Assembly (NCBI GenBank): GCA_016165875.1
Contig: JABBOT010000001.1
Location: 35,333,011 to 35,397,010 of the forward strand
Direction of reading: 5' to 3'
Length of the DNA: 64,000 nt
Source of the DNA: Acanthopleura granulata
Taxonomy: Eukaryota; Mollusca; Polyplacophora; Chitonida; Chitonidae
Both the position numbers and the translations under genes were made by a program. The notes under the pieces were generated by a model. It saw nothing but the letters and a program-made list of their open reading frames with translations. It was not told where the DNA came from and searched no databases. Shown piece after piece: positions 47,401 to 58,759 of this stretch; within the stretch, counting starts at the first letter, position 1, and every line of letters begins with the position of its first letter.

Positions 47401-50400
47401 GGTACCATGAGAATATCTGTAATGTTGACTATTCGGGTTGGTGGTACAGTAATATCTCTGCTGTGTTATATGGTATAGTTTGTACTGTTATAATATCCCT
47501 GCTATGTAATGCACACTGGTGCTGGGAGAATATCACTGATATGTAGTAGACTTTGGTGCTGTGATAATATCTCTGATATATGTAATACATGCTGGTGCTG
47601 TGAGAATATTCCTGAAGTGTAATACACGCTCAAGCTGTGAGAATATCACTGAAGTGTAATACACAACGGTACATTGAGAATAGCCCTGAAGTGTAATACA
47701 CGCTGGTGCCATGAGAACATCCCTGAAGTGTGTTTGTGATGTATGGCATTGGGACTTATTCCTAACAAATGAAATTCTTGAGTACAGTGTTGTGTGTGTA
47801 TTTTGTGCTGCACTGTGTAGCAGCTAAGAGAGAGAGAGAGAGAGAGAGAGAGAACAGTTATCATGCACAGTCTGTAGTGTGACCACTTTCTGTTCACCGA
47901 CTCCTGTTGACGCCCGTTACACACATCATGATTTATTCATAGTTTATACGGAGTAGAATTTGTTCTGTAATTATCAAACATCTAACAACATCCCGTGTTT
48001 GGGTTTGCCTCTGACAATTGATTGTGAATTAATTTGCCGTCGAGGCCCGGCTGATGGACGACCAAGGCTGAGTATTTCTGGATGTGCATTTTGAGAGAGG
48101 CTGTGGGCCTGAGCCTGATGGATGACGGTGCAACAGTCTGCCAAGGCTGCAGGGATGAAACGCCCAGCAAGTAGTATGTGCTACACCCAGGTTTTACACC
48201 TTGATTGATAGCCAGCACTGTCTAATAGAATATGCAGACAGTCAGGTGATTGCCCTAACCTGTAAATACTTTATAATACTCCTAGGCACAGGCTTAAGTT
48301 GGCAGAACGCTCAAACATTACACTGAGGTCATCAAACGCTGCTATATGGTCTTCTATATGGAAACCTCTGGCAGCTGGGTATAGCTAGGTTGCGTCTAAA
48401 GATGGATGCCCTGCGGAAATAAATGTTTGGATGTTGGGTTATTCATCATTTTTTATCACATTTCCTGTGTTAGGTGGGTTGTATATGAGGTTTGTTCTCC
48501 TGAAGGCTCAGGATCCTTCATAGAGTAATGCTTCAATCTTTTGGTGTGTTCTCTTTATGTGTTTGCAAGAGAGTTGTTCCTGAGGGCATGGTAGTGTATG
48601 TAGACTGACAAAACTATCCTTCTTGTGAAGCCCTGCAATTAGCCAATCCAACCAATATAGTTTTGTCTCCAAAATCCAATTACAAAGGCACTAATAACAT
48701 TCTGGAGTTCATTCAGTAGGGTGAGGAATTGGTGTACATGAAAGATTGTATTTACAAGATATTGTCTTGGAAGAGGCGAGCTAGGTTTAGAAGATTTTGA
48801 GATCAGTGTATACTATGGAGGCATGTCGAGGTGAGCTTTCTGTAGTGTTCTGTTGGATGCATTGTGTTTGGCAAAAATGCACTATTACACATTCCAAACA
48901 AAGGCTGACCGCTGGTTGAGGTGTTGTTCTGTTATTCAATTGACTCCAGGGCAGGGCTATAGGGTAATGCTTCATTTAGTACCAGAGGCAATAAGCAGAT
49001 ATACTGAATTATTCAGTTATAAAGTGCATGGGAATCATTTAGTATGAACATGATTACATGTAAGTGCATGGAAACAATTGATTCTTGTACATTCGTGTGT
49101 AGGGTACAGCATCCAGCCAAACACTGTTGACAATACTCATTTTTAGTAGCTTGAGGCTAGCAGTATGGCATTTGAACAGGTTTTCAAAATGTGAGAGGGG
49201 AGCATCAAAAATGTGTTTGTTGGGTGTACCCCAACCAAACTTCCAAGAAGAGGACATATTCTAAAGTTATTACTGGGATTTTGGTAGAATTTTTTTTTCT
49301 CTCTGTGATGATTTCTTTAAAATCCTTATTTTTTCATTTCAGTAAAAAAGGGAAGAATTAGGCTACCTATCAAGCAATAAGGTTGGGTTCCACTCACCAA
49401 AGAAGTGGCCTTAATAAATTCACAATAGATGTAATGAGAGTTGGGGGTGGTGGTAGTAGTGGTTGATGTCTCTTGAAAATCCTGCCATTTCTTGTAGAAA
49501 GTTGAATGCACTGAGCGACAGGAACCTCAATTGATTAAGGTGTCAATGTTACTTACGGTGCCACAGTCTCAGTTATGCTGCCCAGAAGACCAGAGACAGA
49601 TATGCCAAATCTTATCTTGCTAGCAACTGATCTACCAACGTAGATCAGTTCTGAGCCCTACTATGCTTTAATAATGCATGACCAATGAGACAGCCCCAGC
49701 TGTGTTTGCTTTAGTGGGGCATTGATCTGAGAACCTTGTTTATGGCCCAATCCAGTGGACAGTCTCTAGAGGCTTGACTGACCCTTGAACCATGTAATGA
49801 TATAACTGGTCTCTTGAGGGAATCAGTGGGCCGGCTCATTGTTGACTAGTAGCCAAGAAGCATGTAGGTCTGGTGGTCAGATCATAGTTTGGGTAACAGC
49901 CAGAATAACTCATATGCATGTCCAGTTTTTCTAGCTTGCCATATGTTGCTGTAAGAACGGCCGCATGGTGGCACCTGGAAGCTGGGTCAGCCTGTGGCAG
50001 GACGAGGTGCTACTGGCAATAGATGGCCTTCCCCACGCTAAATAAAACATCTTACCTCATTCATCTAAATGGGCTACTCAGACCGCAATGAATAATGTGT
50101 TTTGTTAAGATTTACTGGATAATGTCATGCGATATCGTTAACTGGTGCTGCTGTCGGACATAGAGCCAAAGATTTATATGTTCTATGTGTGCAAATGTCA
50201 AGACTCCCAGGTCTGCTGAAAGTGGAATTTGCTCTGTGCACTTTTTAGAAAACTAAAGTTGCAAGCTGTGGAGTAGTAAAACAAAAGTGTTTTTAATGTG
50301 AAGTGTGATTTATTCATTTTATTTCAGCATTTTATTGTGACATCATCATAGCTCCTGTTAATGACATAATAAAATGCTGAGATATTGAGCACAAATTGAT

Positions 50401-53400
50401 CTCTTTCTTCACATTAACACTATTTAGTCAGTCGTAATATGGATCACTGAACACTTTGCTTCATTCTTTCATTATGTTCACCCTGGATACACAAACATGT
50501 ACGTATGAAATTCAGCATTTTCTATCTGTGGTCATATCGGTAAATGGTGACAGTCGACTGGTGTAAAGGTTTTAGCACAACTGCTGACCTCCATATGTAG
50601 CAATATGCAATCAAAGTTTTCAAATATTGCTCCAATATTGATTCCAGTGTCAACCTATTGAGTTGTCGTATTGAATGTTAACTGTAAAGAATTCCACGTT
50701 TTGTTCTGTAATTGGTTTGAATGCTGCAGAAAGTGATCTGTGGATTAATCCATGCTCTCACTGTTAGTGAGGTCTTAATTTGACAAAAGCAGTCTGTGAT
50801 GCTCCAAAGCTTAACATTTGTTAAGGCCAAACCAATATATGTATATACATGACACATGTGGAAGGTGGATTACTGACTGTCATTATGTGAGTGAAAAATT
50901 CTTCAGTGTGATATTAAAATAAAAATCTTCCTGGGCACTGTTTGGCTTAATCCCACCATAGTCCTGGCAGCTATCGTAGAAGTGAAATATTCTTGAGTAT
51001 GCTTTACAACATCAGTCCAAAAAATGAGATAAAACTACAATCAAATATATAAATAGTTACATAAATAATAAGTATCATGCCTTATGTGATTTCTGATTAT
51101 CTGTTACAGCTGATAGGATGTGCCTTACTGGGCCTTGGCATCTGGATCCGGGTTGACCCCAACTTTGAGAAGTATGTGAACAGCCAGGACCAGTTCAATA
51201 TGCTCTACACGGCAGCCTACGTCCTCATAGCGGTGGGAATCATCATTATGGTGATAGGCTTCCTGGGCTGCTGTGGAGCCATCCGTGAAAACACCTGCAT
51301 GCTTGGAGGGGTGAGTAGTCGGTTAGTTGCGACACAAGTAAACACATCACCTTTACTGTGGTAGCAGGTGTAAAAAGGTCTAATCTGCTGTGACACAAGT
51401 AAGCACAATACCTATTCTGTGGTAACAGGTGTAGAAAGGTGTTATCTGCTGTGATACAAGTAAACTCAACTCCTGCAAGTACTGTAGTGGCAGATGTAGA
51501 AAGGTGTAATCTGTTATGACACAAGTAAACACAACACCTGTAAGATAACATTGTAGAAAGGTGCAATCTGCTGTGAAACAAGTGAACACAACACCTGTAA
51601 GGCAGTGGGGGCAGAAAGGTGTTATCTGCTGTGACACAAGTGAACACAATACCTGTACTGTGGTAGCAAGGGTAGAAAGGTGTTATCTGCTGTGATACAA
51701 GGTAACACAATGTCTGCAAGTACCGTGGTAGCAGGTGTAATCTGTTGTGACACAAGTGAACTCAACACTTGTATGCTGTAGTAAGCTGTGACAAAAGTGA
51801 ACACATCTGTACATTGTAGCAGTAGATATGTGTAACCTGTTGGGACACAAGTAAAGACAACGCCTTCAGGGGTAGATGCATCATAATGACAAAAGTACAT
51901 GTAGACTGAACCCTTGTGCATGTGTGTTAGTAGAGTAGGTACATAGCACTGCACTTGACCTTGACCTTTCCTAGATAGATGTGTAAATTCAGCATTTAGA
52001 AAAGTGTGGTATGTTCAGATTAATTAGTCATATGTGTAAGTGTTTTTATCTGCACTGTTTACAAACTCCAGTTTCCATTTCCTTGCAGTTTTTTGTCTGC
52101 CTCTTCATCATCTTCGCAGTGTTGTTGGGATTCGGTATCTGGGCCGTGGTATCCAAAGAAACGGTGAGTAGAGGCCACTAGTCCATCAACTGGCCACTGC
52201 ATGAAAGTGTTATCTATACAGGCACAACAGTATTCCTCACTCCTGGATGCTTAATCCTTGTATGGACAGGTATCAAATTTCGTCACAAGTTTTGTTGAAA
52301 AATCAATTTACTGTATTTTTCCTGAAGTTTGGCCTGTAAAAATGCACTTTCAGAAGCAAACAAAGGCCTTAAATGATACTCCTGATGCCGGGTGGTTTTA
52401 AGTGAATCATTAGTTGATTTATAAAATTTCTTTCAGAACACTGGTAAGTGGCCCAGTTACTGTGGTGAATCACTCAGAATTAAAGGAAATGTTCAACACA
52501 AGAAAAGGTGAAGTCTAGGTGAAATACAGACATTTGCCAATGCCAGTTTATGAATTAAGAATAAAATAGAAAAAAAATAAATACAGAATTGTCATAAAGC
52601 CAGAGAATTTATCTTCTTTTGTGTTCTTGTCTGCAGCTGCGAGTAAGTGTTGAGGACACCCTGAAGAGCTGGGTGAATAACTACAGGGATAACGCAGCTG
52701 CCCGCAACGTCATGGACAACATCCAAAGAGACGTAAGTCAAACCACATGCTCAAGGTCATCACATTGTCAAAGCAGTAGCCAGAAATTATTCTATGTTTA
52801 CCATCCCTCTCACCATTTTGATTTAGTGGATATGATCTGGCCACTGTATATTATGTTTCGGTTTTGTGTGGAATAGTTACATTTCATATTCAGAATAACA
52901 AAAAAGTCTGTTCTGTTGGGTTATCTGTTTCCAAGTTTTTCTATACTGTTTTGCATGAGGTTTTTTTTATTGGCTAAATAAAAATGACTAAAACAGGCTA
53001 TCAGAGAGAGATAGTTGAAATTATAATGTCATTCAGTCTTCAGATGGCTCGAAGTTGAGAAGAAAAACTTTCTGTTTGATCAGCTAAAATGGCATATTGA
53101 TTCTGGTGCTAAGTGACTAAGCTTTAAATGCACATAGCTTAAATGTATCAAAACGATAACACAAAGAAATTGAAAGACAAAAGATTTGAATTGTAAACAT
53201 TCATGTTGTGCTTTGCACCCGAGACATGTATTAACTTCTTTCCTGTATGTCTTCATTGATCATTATGATCTCTATTTCTGTATTAAGTTTTATGGTTTTG
53301 TGCTATAGTTTGAATGCTGTGGGGCTACGAGAGGACGTAGGGACTACCCAACTGACTTGGAGCCTGAGTCCTGTAAAAAGGAGCACTACGAAGAGGTGAG

Positions 53401-56400
53401 TGGTAGTGATCAATGTCTGCTCACACTGTACGATAATGACATTCTCAGACAGACCTGTGCAACAAGGTATTACCAAACCATCTATCTTGCCAAGGGGTTA
53501 GCGCACTAGTGCAACGTAATGACCCAGGTGCCTCTCACCAATGTGACCGCTGTGAATTAAAACCAGCTCATGCTGGAGTCCTCTCTGGTCATATGTGGGA
53601 AGGTCTGCCATCGACCTGGGAATCGTCATGGGTTTTCCCCAGGCTCCCTGGTTTCCTCATGTGTTAATGCTGGCTGCCATGATATAAGTGAAATAATCTT
53701 GAGTATGGTGTAAAAAACCAATCAAATAAATATTTAACAGCAGTTTTAAAGTGAAAGACAGCTCAGGTTCTAAGTTAAGTTTCCCAAAAAGGTTGAACAA
53801 TATTGTGTTTATTTTGGTAAAATATTTTTTCTAACAACTACAACAACAGCTGCAACTGACATCTGACTGTGCTCCGTCGCCTAACATGAAATGATCAAGA
53901 AACTTACTACCGCCACAACATAATGGTCTGGAAATACTTTGCGGTGTTGTTCACCCATGTACTTGTTATAATTTAAACATATAACATTAAAACAGTGTGC
54001 TGTCCCTATGTTATTACATGTTACATTGACAGACAACTCAGAACATTTACGTCACAGCTTATATTGCCTAGCTCTCAGATTGTTCAATCCCTCATAAGCT
54101 TAAAAGCATGGACACGGTCAGATCGGCAGCACAATACTCCACACTTCATATGAAGATAATTCAGCAAGGAATTCATACAATTTCAAACAGGCTTTTTACA
54201 TTCAAGAGAGAATTTTATAATCTTTTTAGTGAAGAGTATTTCAGTCATGAGTTGTCTTTTATTTTAATTGTGTTCCAATTATACTGACCTTTAGAAGATT
54301 TAAATATATGTTTAACACGTTGACTGCCAAAAATGACATATCTTGTAGTATTGGGTGTCCCAAGTCTTGGCAAGTACTAGTTAACTTGTATCAAATCATG
54401 ACTTGGAGCCTCCATGATTCTGTCAGTTAGCGTGCTATCACAGTGCAATGACCCGAAGCCTCCCACCAATGTGGTCGCTGTGAGTTCAAGTCCAGCTCAT
54501 GCTGACTTCCTCTCCGGCCATACTTGGGAAGGTCTGCCAGCAACCTGCAGATGGTTGTGGGTTTTGCCCGGTTTCCTCCCACCATAATGTGGCCGCCGTC
54601 ATATAAGTGAAATAATCATGAATACGGCGTAAAAGACCAATCAAATGAATAAATAAATCAAATCTTGACTTGGTAAAAAGCCTGGTGAAAGGTCCCGATG
54701 TGTATTATAGGCATGATTTATGCACTAAGTAGTTTATTGGTGAAAAAAACAAACCAAAAGATAAGAGAAAATCAAACCCATTGGGCTTTATTTTTTTACA
54801 TAGTAATGTGACAGAAATTGGTCACAAGACAGTCCCACTGGAAATAGCCCATTCATGGCCACGTCAAGTAACCTGTTTGAGAAAATATTATAAAAACTGC
54901 AACAAATTTTCTATTTGTGGATACCATTGTTCATAAGTCACAGTATTTGGTGAATTATATACTAAACACACACGAAAGGATTACCCCTGGATACAAGTTA
55001 TTTCTAAGACTGGCGTTGTCACGTGCACCGTCAATTACATATGCCAGCTACGATTTATCTCGTACCCATGTGCTGCGAGATAACTCGTGTCTGGCATACA
55101 AGATCATTCGCTTCTGTCACACCACCAGCCTACGAGATATGTCATGGTACGGGAATTCCCCTCAGTGTGGTTACTAGTAAAAGTTTCACTGAATTCACTT
55201 CGCGGAAATCAAATAATAGGCCAGGAACTAATATAATCCACAGCTGGCTTATAGGGGGTGAGCGTGGTCAGCAGTCATCATATTAAATAGGCTGTGACAG
55301 AAATTCTGAAATCTGTGTGAATTTGCACATGAAAAGGCTGATTTTATACATTACTCGGAGTTTCGAAAATTCTACACCATTTGAGTTTGTGTATTATGAA
55401 AACCCATGAATGCATGCATTAATTGAGATTGGGTTGGGTATATGTCATGCTTTGGGATGGAGGTTTGAAGTGTGAATATTTCATATCCAGTCAAGACTGG
55501 TTGCTTTATTGGATTAATAAGAAATCCTGCAAATCATGGTGAATACAAAACACTGTGGCTTGTTTCTTCAGTAATGAATATTGAGAGGTGTGGCTTTGAC
55601 TCTTTGACTCATCAGTAAATCCATTCGATCATGTGATTTGTTGGGTATTGAATCAAAAATAGAAGCATTTTTGAGACACCTTTTTTTTTTTTTTTTTTAC
55701 AGCCCTGTGCAGAATCTTTTTTCAAATGGGTATCGGACCATATGTTAATCATCGCTGGAGTAGCTATTGGAATTGCTATTGTACTGGTAAGTTGGAGCAG
55801 TAGCCATCAGAATAGTCTCGAGAATTGCCATGTACAGCACCATTCAGTCAGTTGATTAGAGGTGTGCTGTAAGCTGGGAGTGCAAGTCCAACTCATGCTG
55901 AATTCCTCTCCAGCCCTACGTGGGAAGGTCTGCCAGCTACCTGCAGATGGTCACAGGTTTTCCACTGGGCTCTGCCCTGTTTTCTCCTACCATAATGCTG
56001 GCAGTCGTTGTATATAAGTGATATATTCTTGAGTATGTCATAGAACAACAATCGGATAAATAAATAAATACATGTGTGCTATTGTATTGTTAAGCTATAA
56101 CATAACCTACAAAAAAAATAACCTTTAGTGGTGCTGTGTAGCCTTTGCTGTTTATACATTGAATTGCAGGAGTAGCTAGTCAGCTATAGCAGTAGCTGTC
56201 AAAAGTAACATGTTACAGGAGTGGCTGTGTTTTGTTACTATACTGTCTGAAGTGCCAAATGACCGTGAAGGTCTTCTCTCAGAACAGAATTTGCTTGGTT
56301 TTTGGTTTTAACACATACTGCTGGTGATGATAAACTTCCAACACCAACATGGGTCCTGTTGTTAATTTGTGTCTGCACTGCAAGTAGTATATGTTGTCAT

Positions 56401-56656
56401 GTTACCTTATACTTGCATATTTTATGTGTATATAAAGAAATATACCAATACACATTGGTGCACATGATGTACAACATTGGAAAATCCCATGTTATAAAAT
56501 GTGTTTTTTTATTACATGAGTACTTTGTGTGGGAACACATGAAGGATGCAGTGCATAACCGTACTAACTAATTCCCATCTGTCTGCCTGTCCACAGATCC
56601 TGGGAATGGTCTTCTCAATGGTCCTTTGCTGTGCAATCAAAGAAGTGAATGCATAG
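29376..56656 (+). CDS. CD9/CD81-type tetraspanin, complete coding sequence in seven exons
   Basis: Exons 29376-29441, 51110-51310, 52089-52163, 52637-52732, 53309-53395, 55703-55786 and 56597-56656 give 222 codons; all junctions are phase 0 with GT/AG sites. Membrane segments fall at about residues 12-35, 54-78, 90-111 and 189-214, with a short first loop and a large second loop (~112-188). The large loop has CCG (149-151), ESC (168) and PC (177): the four-Cys tetraspanin pattern. Membrane-side Cys at 6, 9, 76-77 and 214-215 are likely palmitoylation sites. The N-terminus CIKYLMFAFNFLFW and C-terminus GMVFSMVLCCAIK resemble CD9. Tetraspanins organise integrins and other proteins in membrane microdomains. 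The 222-residue length is near that of CD9, and no damage is visible. The subfamily call is from memory of family motifs. Confidence 0.93.
30683..30930. repeat. 78-bp tandem repeat, ~3.2 copies (intron 1)
   Basis: Units start at 30683, 30761, 30839 and 30917 with 'gtctgtggttcatgcatt' or a close variant. Confidence 0.9.
30955..31085 (-). repeat. Dispersed repeat R2, reverse copy
   Basis: 'aaaaatgcacatttagaggcaaataaat' and 'ccaataggatatcatcctaccttccaaacaaacttc' are the reverse complement of R2 as seen at 38945-39110. Confidence 0.65.
33100..34062. repeat. 107-bp minisatellite, ~9 copies (intron 1)
   Basis: 'gatagtacatttagaccag' recurs every 107 bases (for example 33173, 33280, 33387). Each unit carries a 'ggttgtggtggtggtggtaac' GGT run and 'ttgatgccgtgtatccagg'. 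Units are very similar, except that the outer ones are worn. Confidence 0.95.
35770..35881. repeat. 56-bp direct duplication carrying AATAAA
   Basis: Two identical 56-bp units beginning 'ttctgtgctgaggctttgcc'; each contains 'gagcaataaagctgtg'. Confidence 0.95.
35965..36060 (+). repeat. Dispersed repeat R3, copy 2
   Basis: 'gctctaacagatgaatccattcgtgataatgaattaatccgttactgataac' parallels 25302-25370. Confidence 0.5.
36222..36376 (+). mobile_element. SINE family B, 5'-truncated (intron 1)
   Basis: It starts at 'gtacgtgggaaggtctgttagcaacctgcgg' in the body and ends with 'gtcgtataagtggaatatttttgagtacag' and an A-rich end. The head is missing. Confidence 0.88.
37568..37835. repeat. 112-bp tandem duplication, ~2.3 copies (intron 1)
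   Basis: 'aaggtttggg' recurs at 37578, 37690 and 37802. The two full units differ by only a few bases. Confidence 0.95.
38940..39110 (+). repeat. Dispersed repeat R2, forward copy
   Basis: Reference copy: 'tccatgactaagttgctcatttttctg', 'gaagtttgtttggagggtagaatgatatcccactggaaaaa', then 'taatgtgcttctcaaaatgctcttttgggg'. Confidence 0.7.
41785..41870 (-). repeat. Dispersed repeat R2, partial reverse copy
   Basis: 'gtaaaaatgcacttgcagcagcacattaaaatgatactt' resembles the 30970 and 52335 copies. Short and uncertain. Confidence 0.35.
42968..42989. repeat. (AT)n microsatellite
   Basis: About eleven AT dinucleotides in intron 1. Confidence 0.95.
43123..43640. repeat. 37-bp minisatellite, 14 copies (intron 1)
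   Basis: The unit is 'gtagagtagagggtgttgtcaggcactaggtgcacat', 518 bases in exactly 14 units. Variation is nearly limited to g/a at one site (ggtGcacat versus ggtAcacat) and a few singletons. Confidence 0.97.
45225..45420 (+). repeat. Dispersed repeat R2, forward copy
   Basis: 'tccaagacttgcatgtttt', 'gttttgttgaaaggcagagggatatccaactagaaag', then 'tttatttgcctgctaaaatatactggtacttttgggg', in the R2 order. Confidence 0.55.
47300..47735. repeat. Degenerate ~40-60-bp tandem repeat (intron 1)
   Basis: Repeated 'gtaatacacgctggtgctgtgagaatatccctgaagtgt' with many substitutions; the clearest units lie at 47580-47735. Confidence 0.75.
47827..47853. repeat. (AG)n microsatellite
   Basis: About thirteen AG dinucleotides. 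Confidence 0.95.
50950..51030 (+). mobile_element. SINE family B 3'-end fragment
   Basis: 'cccaccatagtcctggcagctatcgtagaagtgaaatattcttgagtatgctttacaacatcagtcc': only the last ~80 bases. It lies just upstream of tetraspanin exon 2. Confidence 0.75.
51110..51310 (+). CDS. Tetraspanin exon 2
   Basis: Acceptor 'ttatctgttacag', donor GTGAGT at 51311. It encodes LIGCALLGLGIWIRVDPNFE, the small loop, then YVLIAVGIIIMVIGFLGCCG and AIRENTCMLGG. It spans the end of TM1, the small extracellular loop, TM2 and the conserved GCCGA..E inner loop. Confidence 0.97.
51311..51880. repeat. Degenerate ~60-bp tandem repeat filling start of intron 2
   Basis: 'gtgacacaagtaaacacaacacctgtactgtggtagcaggtgtagaaaggtgtaatctgct' recurs about nine times. 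The first unit begins within ~25 bases of the exon 2 donor. Confidence 0.9.
52089..52163 (+). CDS. Tetraspanin exon 3
   Basis: Acceptor 'ttccttgcag', donor GTGAGT. FFVCLFIIFAVLLGFGIWAV then VSKET: TM3 and the start of the large loop. Confidence 0.95.
52262..52390 (-). repeat. Dispersed repeat R2, probable reverse copy (intron 3)
   Basis: 'aaaaatgcactttcagaagcaaacaaaggccttaaatgatact' parallels 30975-31020. Confidence 0.45.
52637..52732 (+). CDS. Tetraspanin exon 4
   Basis: Acceptor 'cttgtctgcag', donor GTAAGT. It encodes LRVSVEDTLKSWVNNYRDNA then AARNVMDNIQRD, the A and B helices of the large extracellular loop ahead of the CCG motif. Confidence 0.95.
53309..53395 (+). CDS. Tetraspanin exon 5 (CCG motif)
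   Basis: Acceptor 'ttttgtgctatag', donor GTGAGT. FECCGATRGRRDYPTDLEPE then SCKKEHYEE. It carries the hallmark CCG and the third loop Cys. Confidence 0.96.
53480..53738 (+). mobile_element. SINE family B, full-length with tRNA-like head (intron 5)
   Basis: The head 'ggggttagcgcactagtgcaacgtaatgaccc' is A-box-like and 'gtgaattaaaaccagctc' is a worn B box. The body and the tail 'gatataagtgaaataatcttgagtatggtgtaaaaaaccaatcaaataaat' are complete. Confidence 0.88.
53744..54270 (+). repeat. Dispersed repeat R1, short copy (intron 5)
   Basis: Collinear with 13379-14030 but lacking ~140 bases in the middle. It starts directly after the SINE at 53738. Confidence 0.85.
54407..54656 (+). mobile_element. 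SINE family B, full-length, 17-bp TSD (intron 5)
   Basis: Flanks 'atcaaatcatgacttgg' (54390-54406) and 'atcaaatcttgacttgg' (54657-54673) differ at one base. The ends are thereby fixed: the element is ~250 bp, B box 'gagttcaagtcc', tail 'catataagtgaaataatcatgaatacggcgtaaaagaccaatc'. Confidence 0.95.
54700..55680. other. Rest of tetraspanin intron 5
   Basis: AT-rich; the open frames at 54917-55286 overlap one another and show no domain. Nothing further recognised. Confidence 0.5.
55703..55786 (+). CDS. Tetraspanin exon 6
   Basis: Preceded by a 21-base T-run and 'acag', donor GTAAGT. PCAESFFKWVSDHMLIIAGV then AIGIAIVL: the fourth loop Cys and the first half of TM4. Confidence 0.95.
55864..56073 (+). 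mobile_element. SINE family B copy (intron 6)
   Basis: 'gcaagtccaactcatgctgaattcctctccagccctacgtgggaaggtctgcc', body, tail 'gtatataagtgatatattcttgagtatgtcatagaacaacaatc' and AAATAAATAAAT. Confidence 0.88.
56597..56656 (+). CDS. Tetraspanin exon 7 and stop
   Basis: Acceptor 'ctgtccacag'. ILGMVFSMVLCCAIKEVNA then TAG: the end of TM4, a juxtamembrane Cys pair and a tail of about seven residues. Confidence 0.95.
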   Translation: MLGMVFSMVLCCAIKEVNA

Positions 56657-56784
56657 AGTGTTAGCCATCATTTGGTCAGTACCTCAACAACTTGTACACG
56701 TGCAAATAATTCTTCCCAATCATCCTGATAATACAGAGGCAGTGTTTGTCCTGTAACCAATGATTATATTCATTGCCCCAGAAT
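56657..56784 (+). other. Start of tetraspanin 3' UTR
   Basis: Follows the TAG. No AATAAA close by was convincing, so the transcript end is not placed. Confidence 0.35.
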
Positions 56785-56960
56785 TGCTTCCATGACTAAG
56801 TTACTGAGTTTGCCTGATGTTGTATTGACCTTAAAAGATATTTTGAAGTTTGTGTGAAATATATGATGTTATCCTGCTTGACAGATGATAGTTTGGTACC
56901 AAAAGTAGTATTTTATGATCTGTATTTGTCTCACAAAATGTACTTCTTTGATGAATATTT
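56785..56960 (+). repeat. Dispersed repeat R2, forward copy
   Basis: 'tccatgactaagttactgagtttgcctgatgttgtattgaccttaaaaga' and 'gaagtttgtgtgaaatatatgatgttatcctgcttga', then 'tttgtctcacaaaatgtacttctttg'. It lies about 130 bases after the tetraspanin stop, possibly within the 3' UTR. Confidence 0.6.
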
Positions 56961-58755
56961 AGCAGAACTTTGATATTAGTAACAGACTATCCATTTAAGG
57001 CAATATATTGTAAATACCATTGCAACATTGTTCACAGACATAGAGAATGATCAGTCATTGTATGGATTATTTTTTCTCTCTTTCAGGTAGGCTATAGAGC
57101 TCATTCATAGACAACCAGGATAGCAGAAGAGTTTTGTTTCCATTGTGCACACACTGTCTATTTTTCTGTGGTTAACCCTTAAGGGGTCATTTTTGGCATG
57201 TTAATAATGCTTACCCATTCAGTTTTTTTTTTTTTTTTACATTTTCTTCATGACTAAGATTTTACTGTTGTCTCCTACAATGAAATTTCTGATGGCTTGT
57301 TTGTTGGTGGTTTTTTTTCCTATATTTTTTGATTCACAGTGGAATCCTGTTAAGCATCAAGTGGTAGTCTTGGACTTCCCTATAGTTTTTTTTTTTGTCT
57401 GATGAATTAAAAATGAAACTTGCATTTTGAAAACCAGAGGTACATATTGTTACAATGGTTTATAATTGATTTTGTCAACTTTTCCCAGGTGGAGATTTAC
57501 GGAACATTTTTTAAAAGAATTTTCAACTTGTCTAAATTTTGTTATACTTTTGTGAAAAGATTAATTTCTGATGCGACTAATTTTTGTATGCTATATATAT
57601 ATATACTATATACAGTGACACTTATATGTGTATATATATATATATAAATATATATATATGCGATGATGTTTGTGTAAACTTGAAAAGTCAGTTGTTTACT
57701 ATGTCTAATGTCATTTATCTTGTTATCATACGTCTAGTTTCAATTCATATGTAACCATGATCAAATCGCATGTTACATGTACAGTCTACATTGTATTAAG
57801 ACAGCCATGGCACAAGTGCTTGTCAGAGGTGCTGAAATTCTGGAAGGTCAAGCCGAATGACCTTGAGTTAAAGCCGGGACAATTATATATAATAGGATTA
57901 TTACATACATTATATTTTTTATACATGTATGTAATAGTCCCAGATTAAAGGTTGAGGACTTCCTCCACCCCAGTGTCAGACAACCAGGGGCAGGGCAGCT
58001 TTACTCAAACTCTACATGTAGCCTACCCAAGGGCTTGTCCCACGGCTGGTGTGTCTGTCATATCGTACTGTTTTATATAAAATACAAAACTCAAGTTACG
58101 TGTTAGAGGTATAAGTACATGTAGTGGAATATCCTGTAGGCTTGGCTTTGTGAATGAACAAACATAACTGTGTTAATTGCGCTTAGGTTTTGTATGTTGT
58201 ACTCTTTGCCGAAGATTCTATATTTTAGGAAATTACCCCCTACCCATTGCTCAGATGACCAGAAGTAGAAACTGGCTTTGTTATACTCTTATAACCCATT
58301 AGCAACTATGTGTGTGTCGGCCCTCCCTCACCACTCTTTCTGTGTCTCGAAGTTACATGTTGTATCGGCCTGCTGAACCTTGGCTTTCCATGACCCAGCT
58401 GTAGATAAGCAGTGATGAGGCCGAGGCAAAAAAGTCAGTGTCAAAGAGTGCACATGTACAGCTTACATAGTAGTCATCCCATTGTTTATGATCACACAGA
58501 CTTCTTCAAGGGAGGCGTGATTACTACTAAGAATACTCATAACTAAGCATACATTTTCATATATCTGAGGTGTATTCTCTTCAACATGATAACCACCATG
58601 ATCAAATCAGACTGTACTGTATGTGGGTAGAAAGGGATGGCGGTAATAAGGGCGAAAGCTTGGCCGATCTAGAGAGAAAACTCTTGGACAGTTGTCAGTT
58701 GTATATAAACATGACATGCTGCAGAATTATGAAGTTGCCGGTGCATGAATAATTT
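56961..58755. other. No gene seen
   Basis: T-runs near 57220 and 57385, AT-repeat DNA at 57590-57660, and a 14-base hairpin ('attattacatacat' 57897-57910 with 57925-57938, one mismatch). Confidence 0.5.
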
Positions 58756-58759
58756 GATG

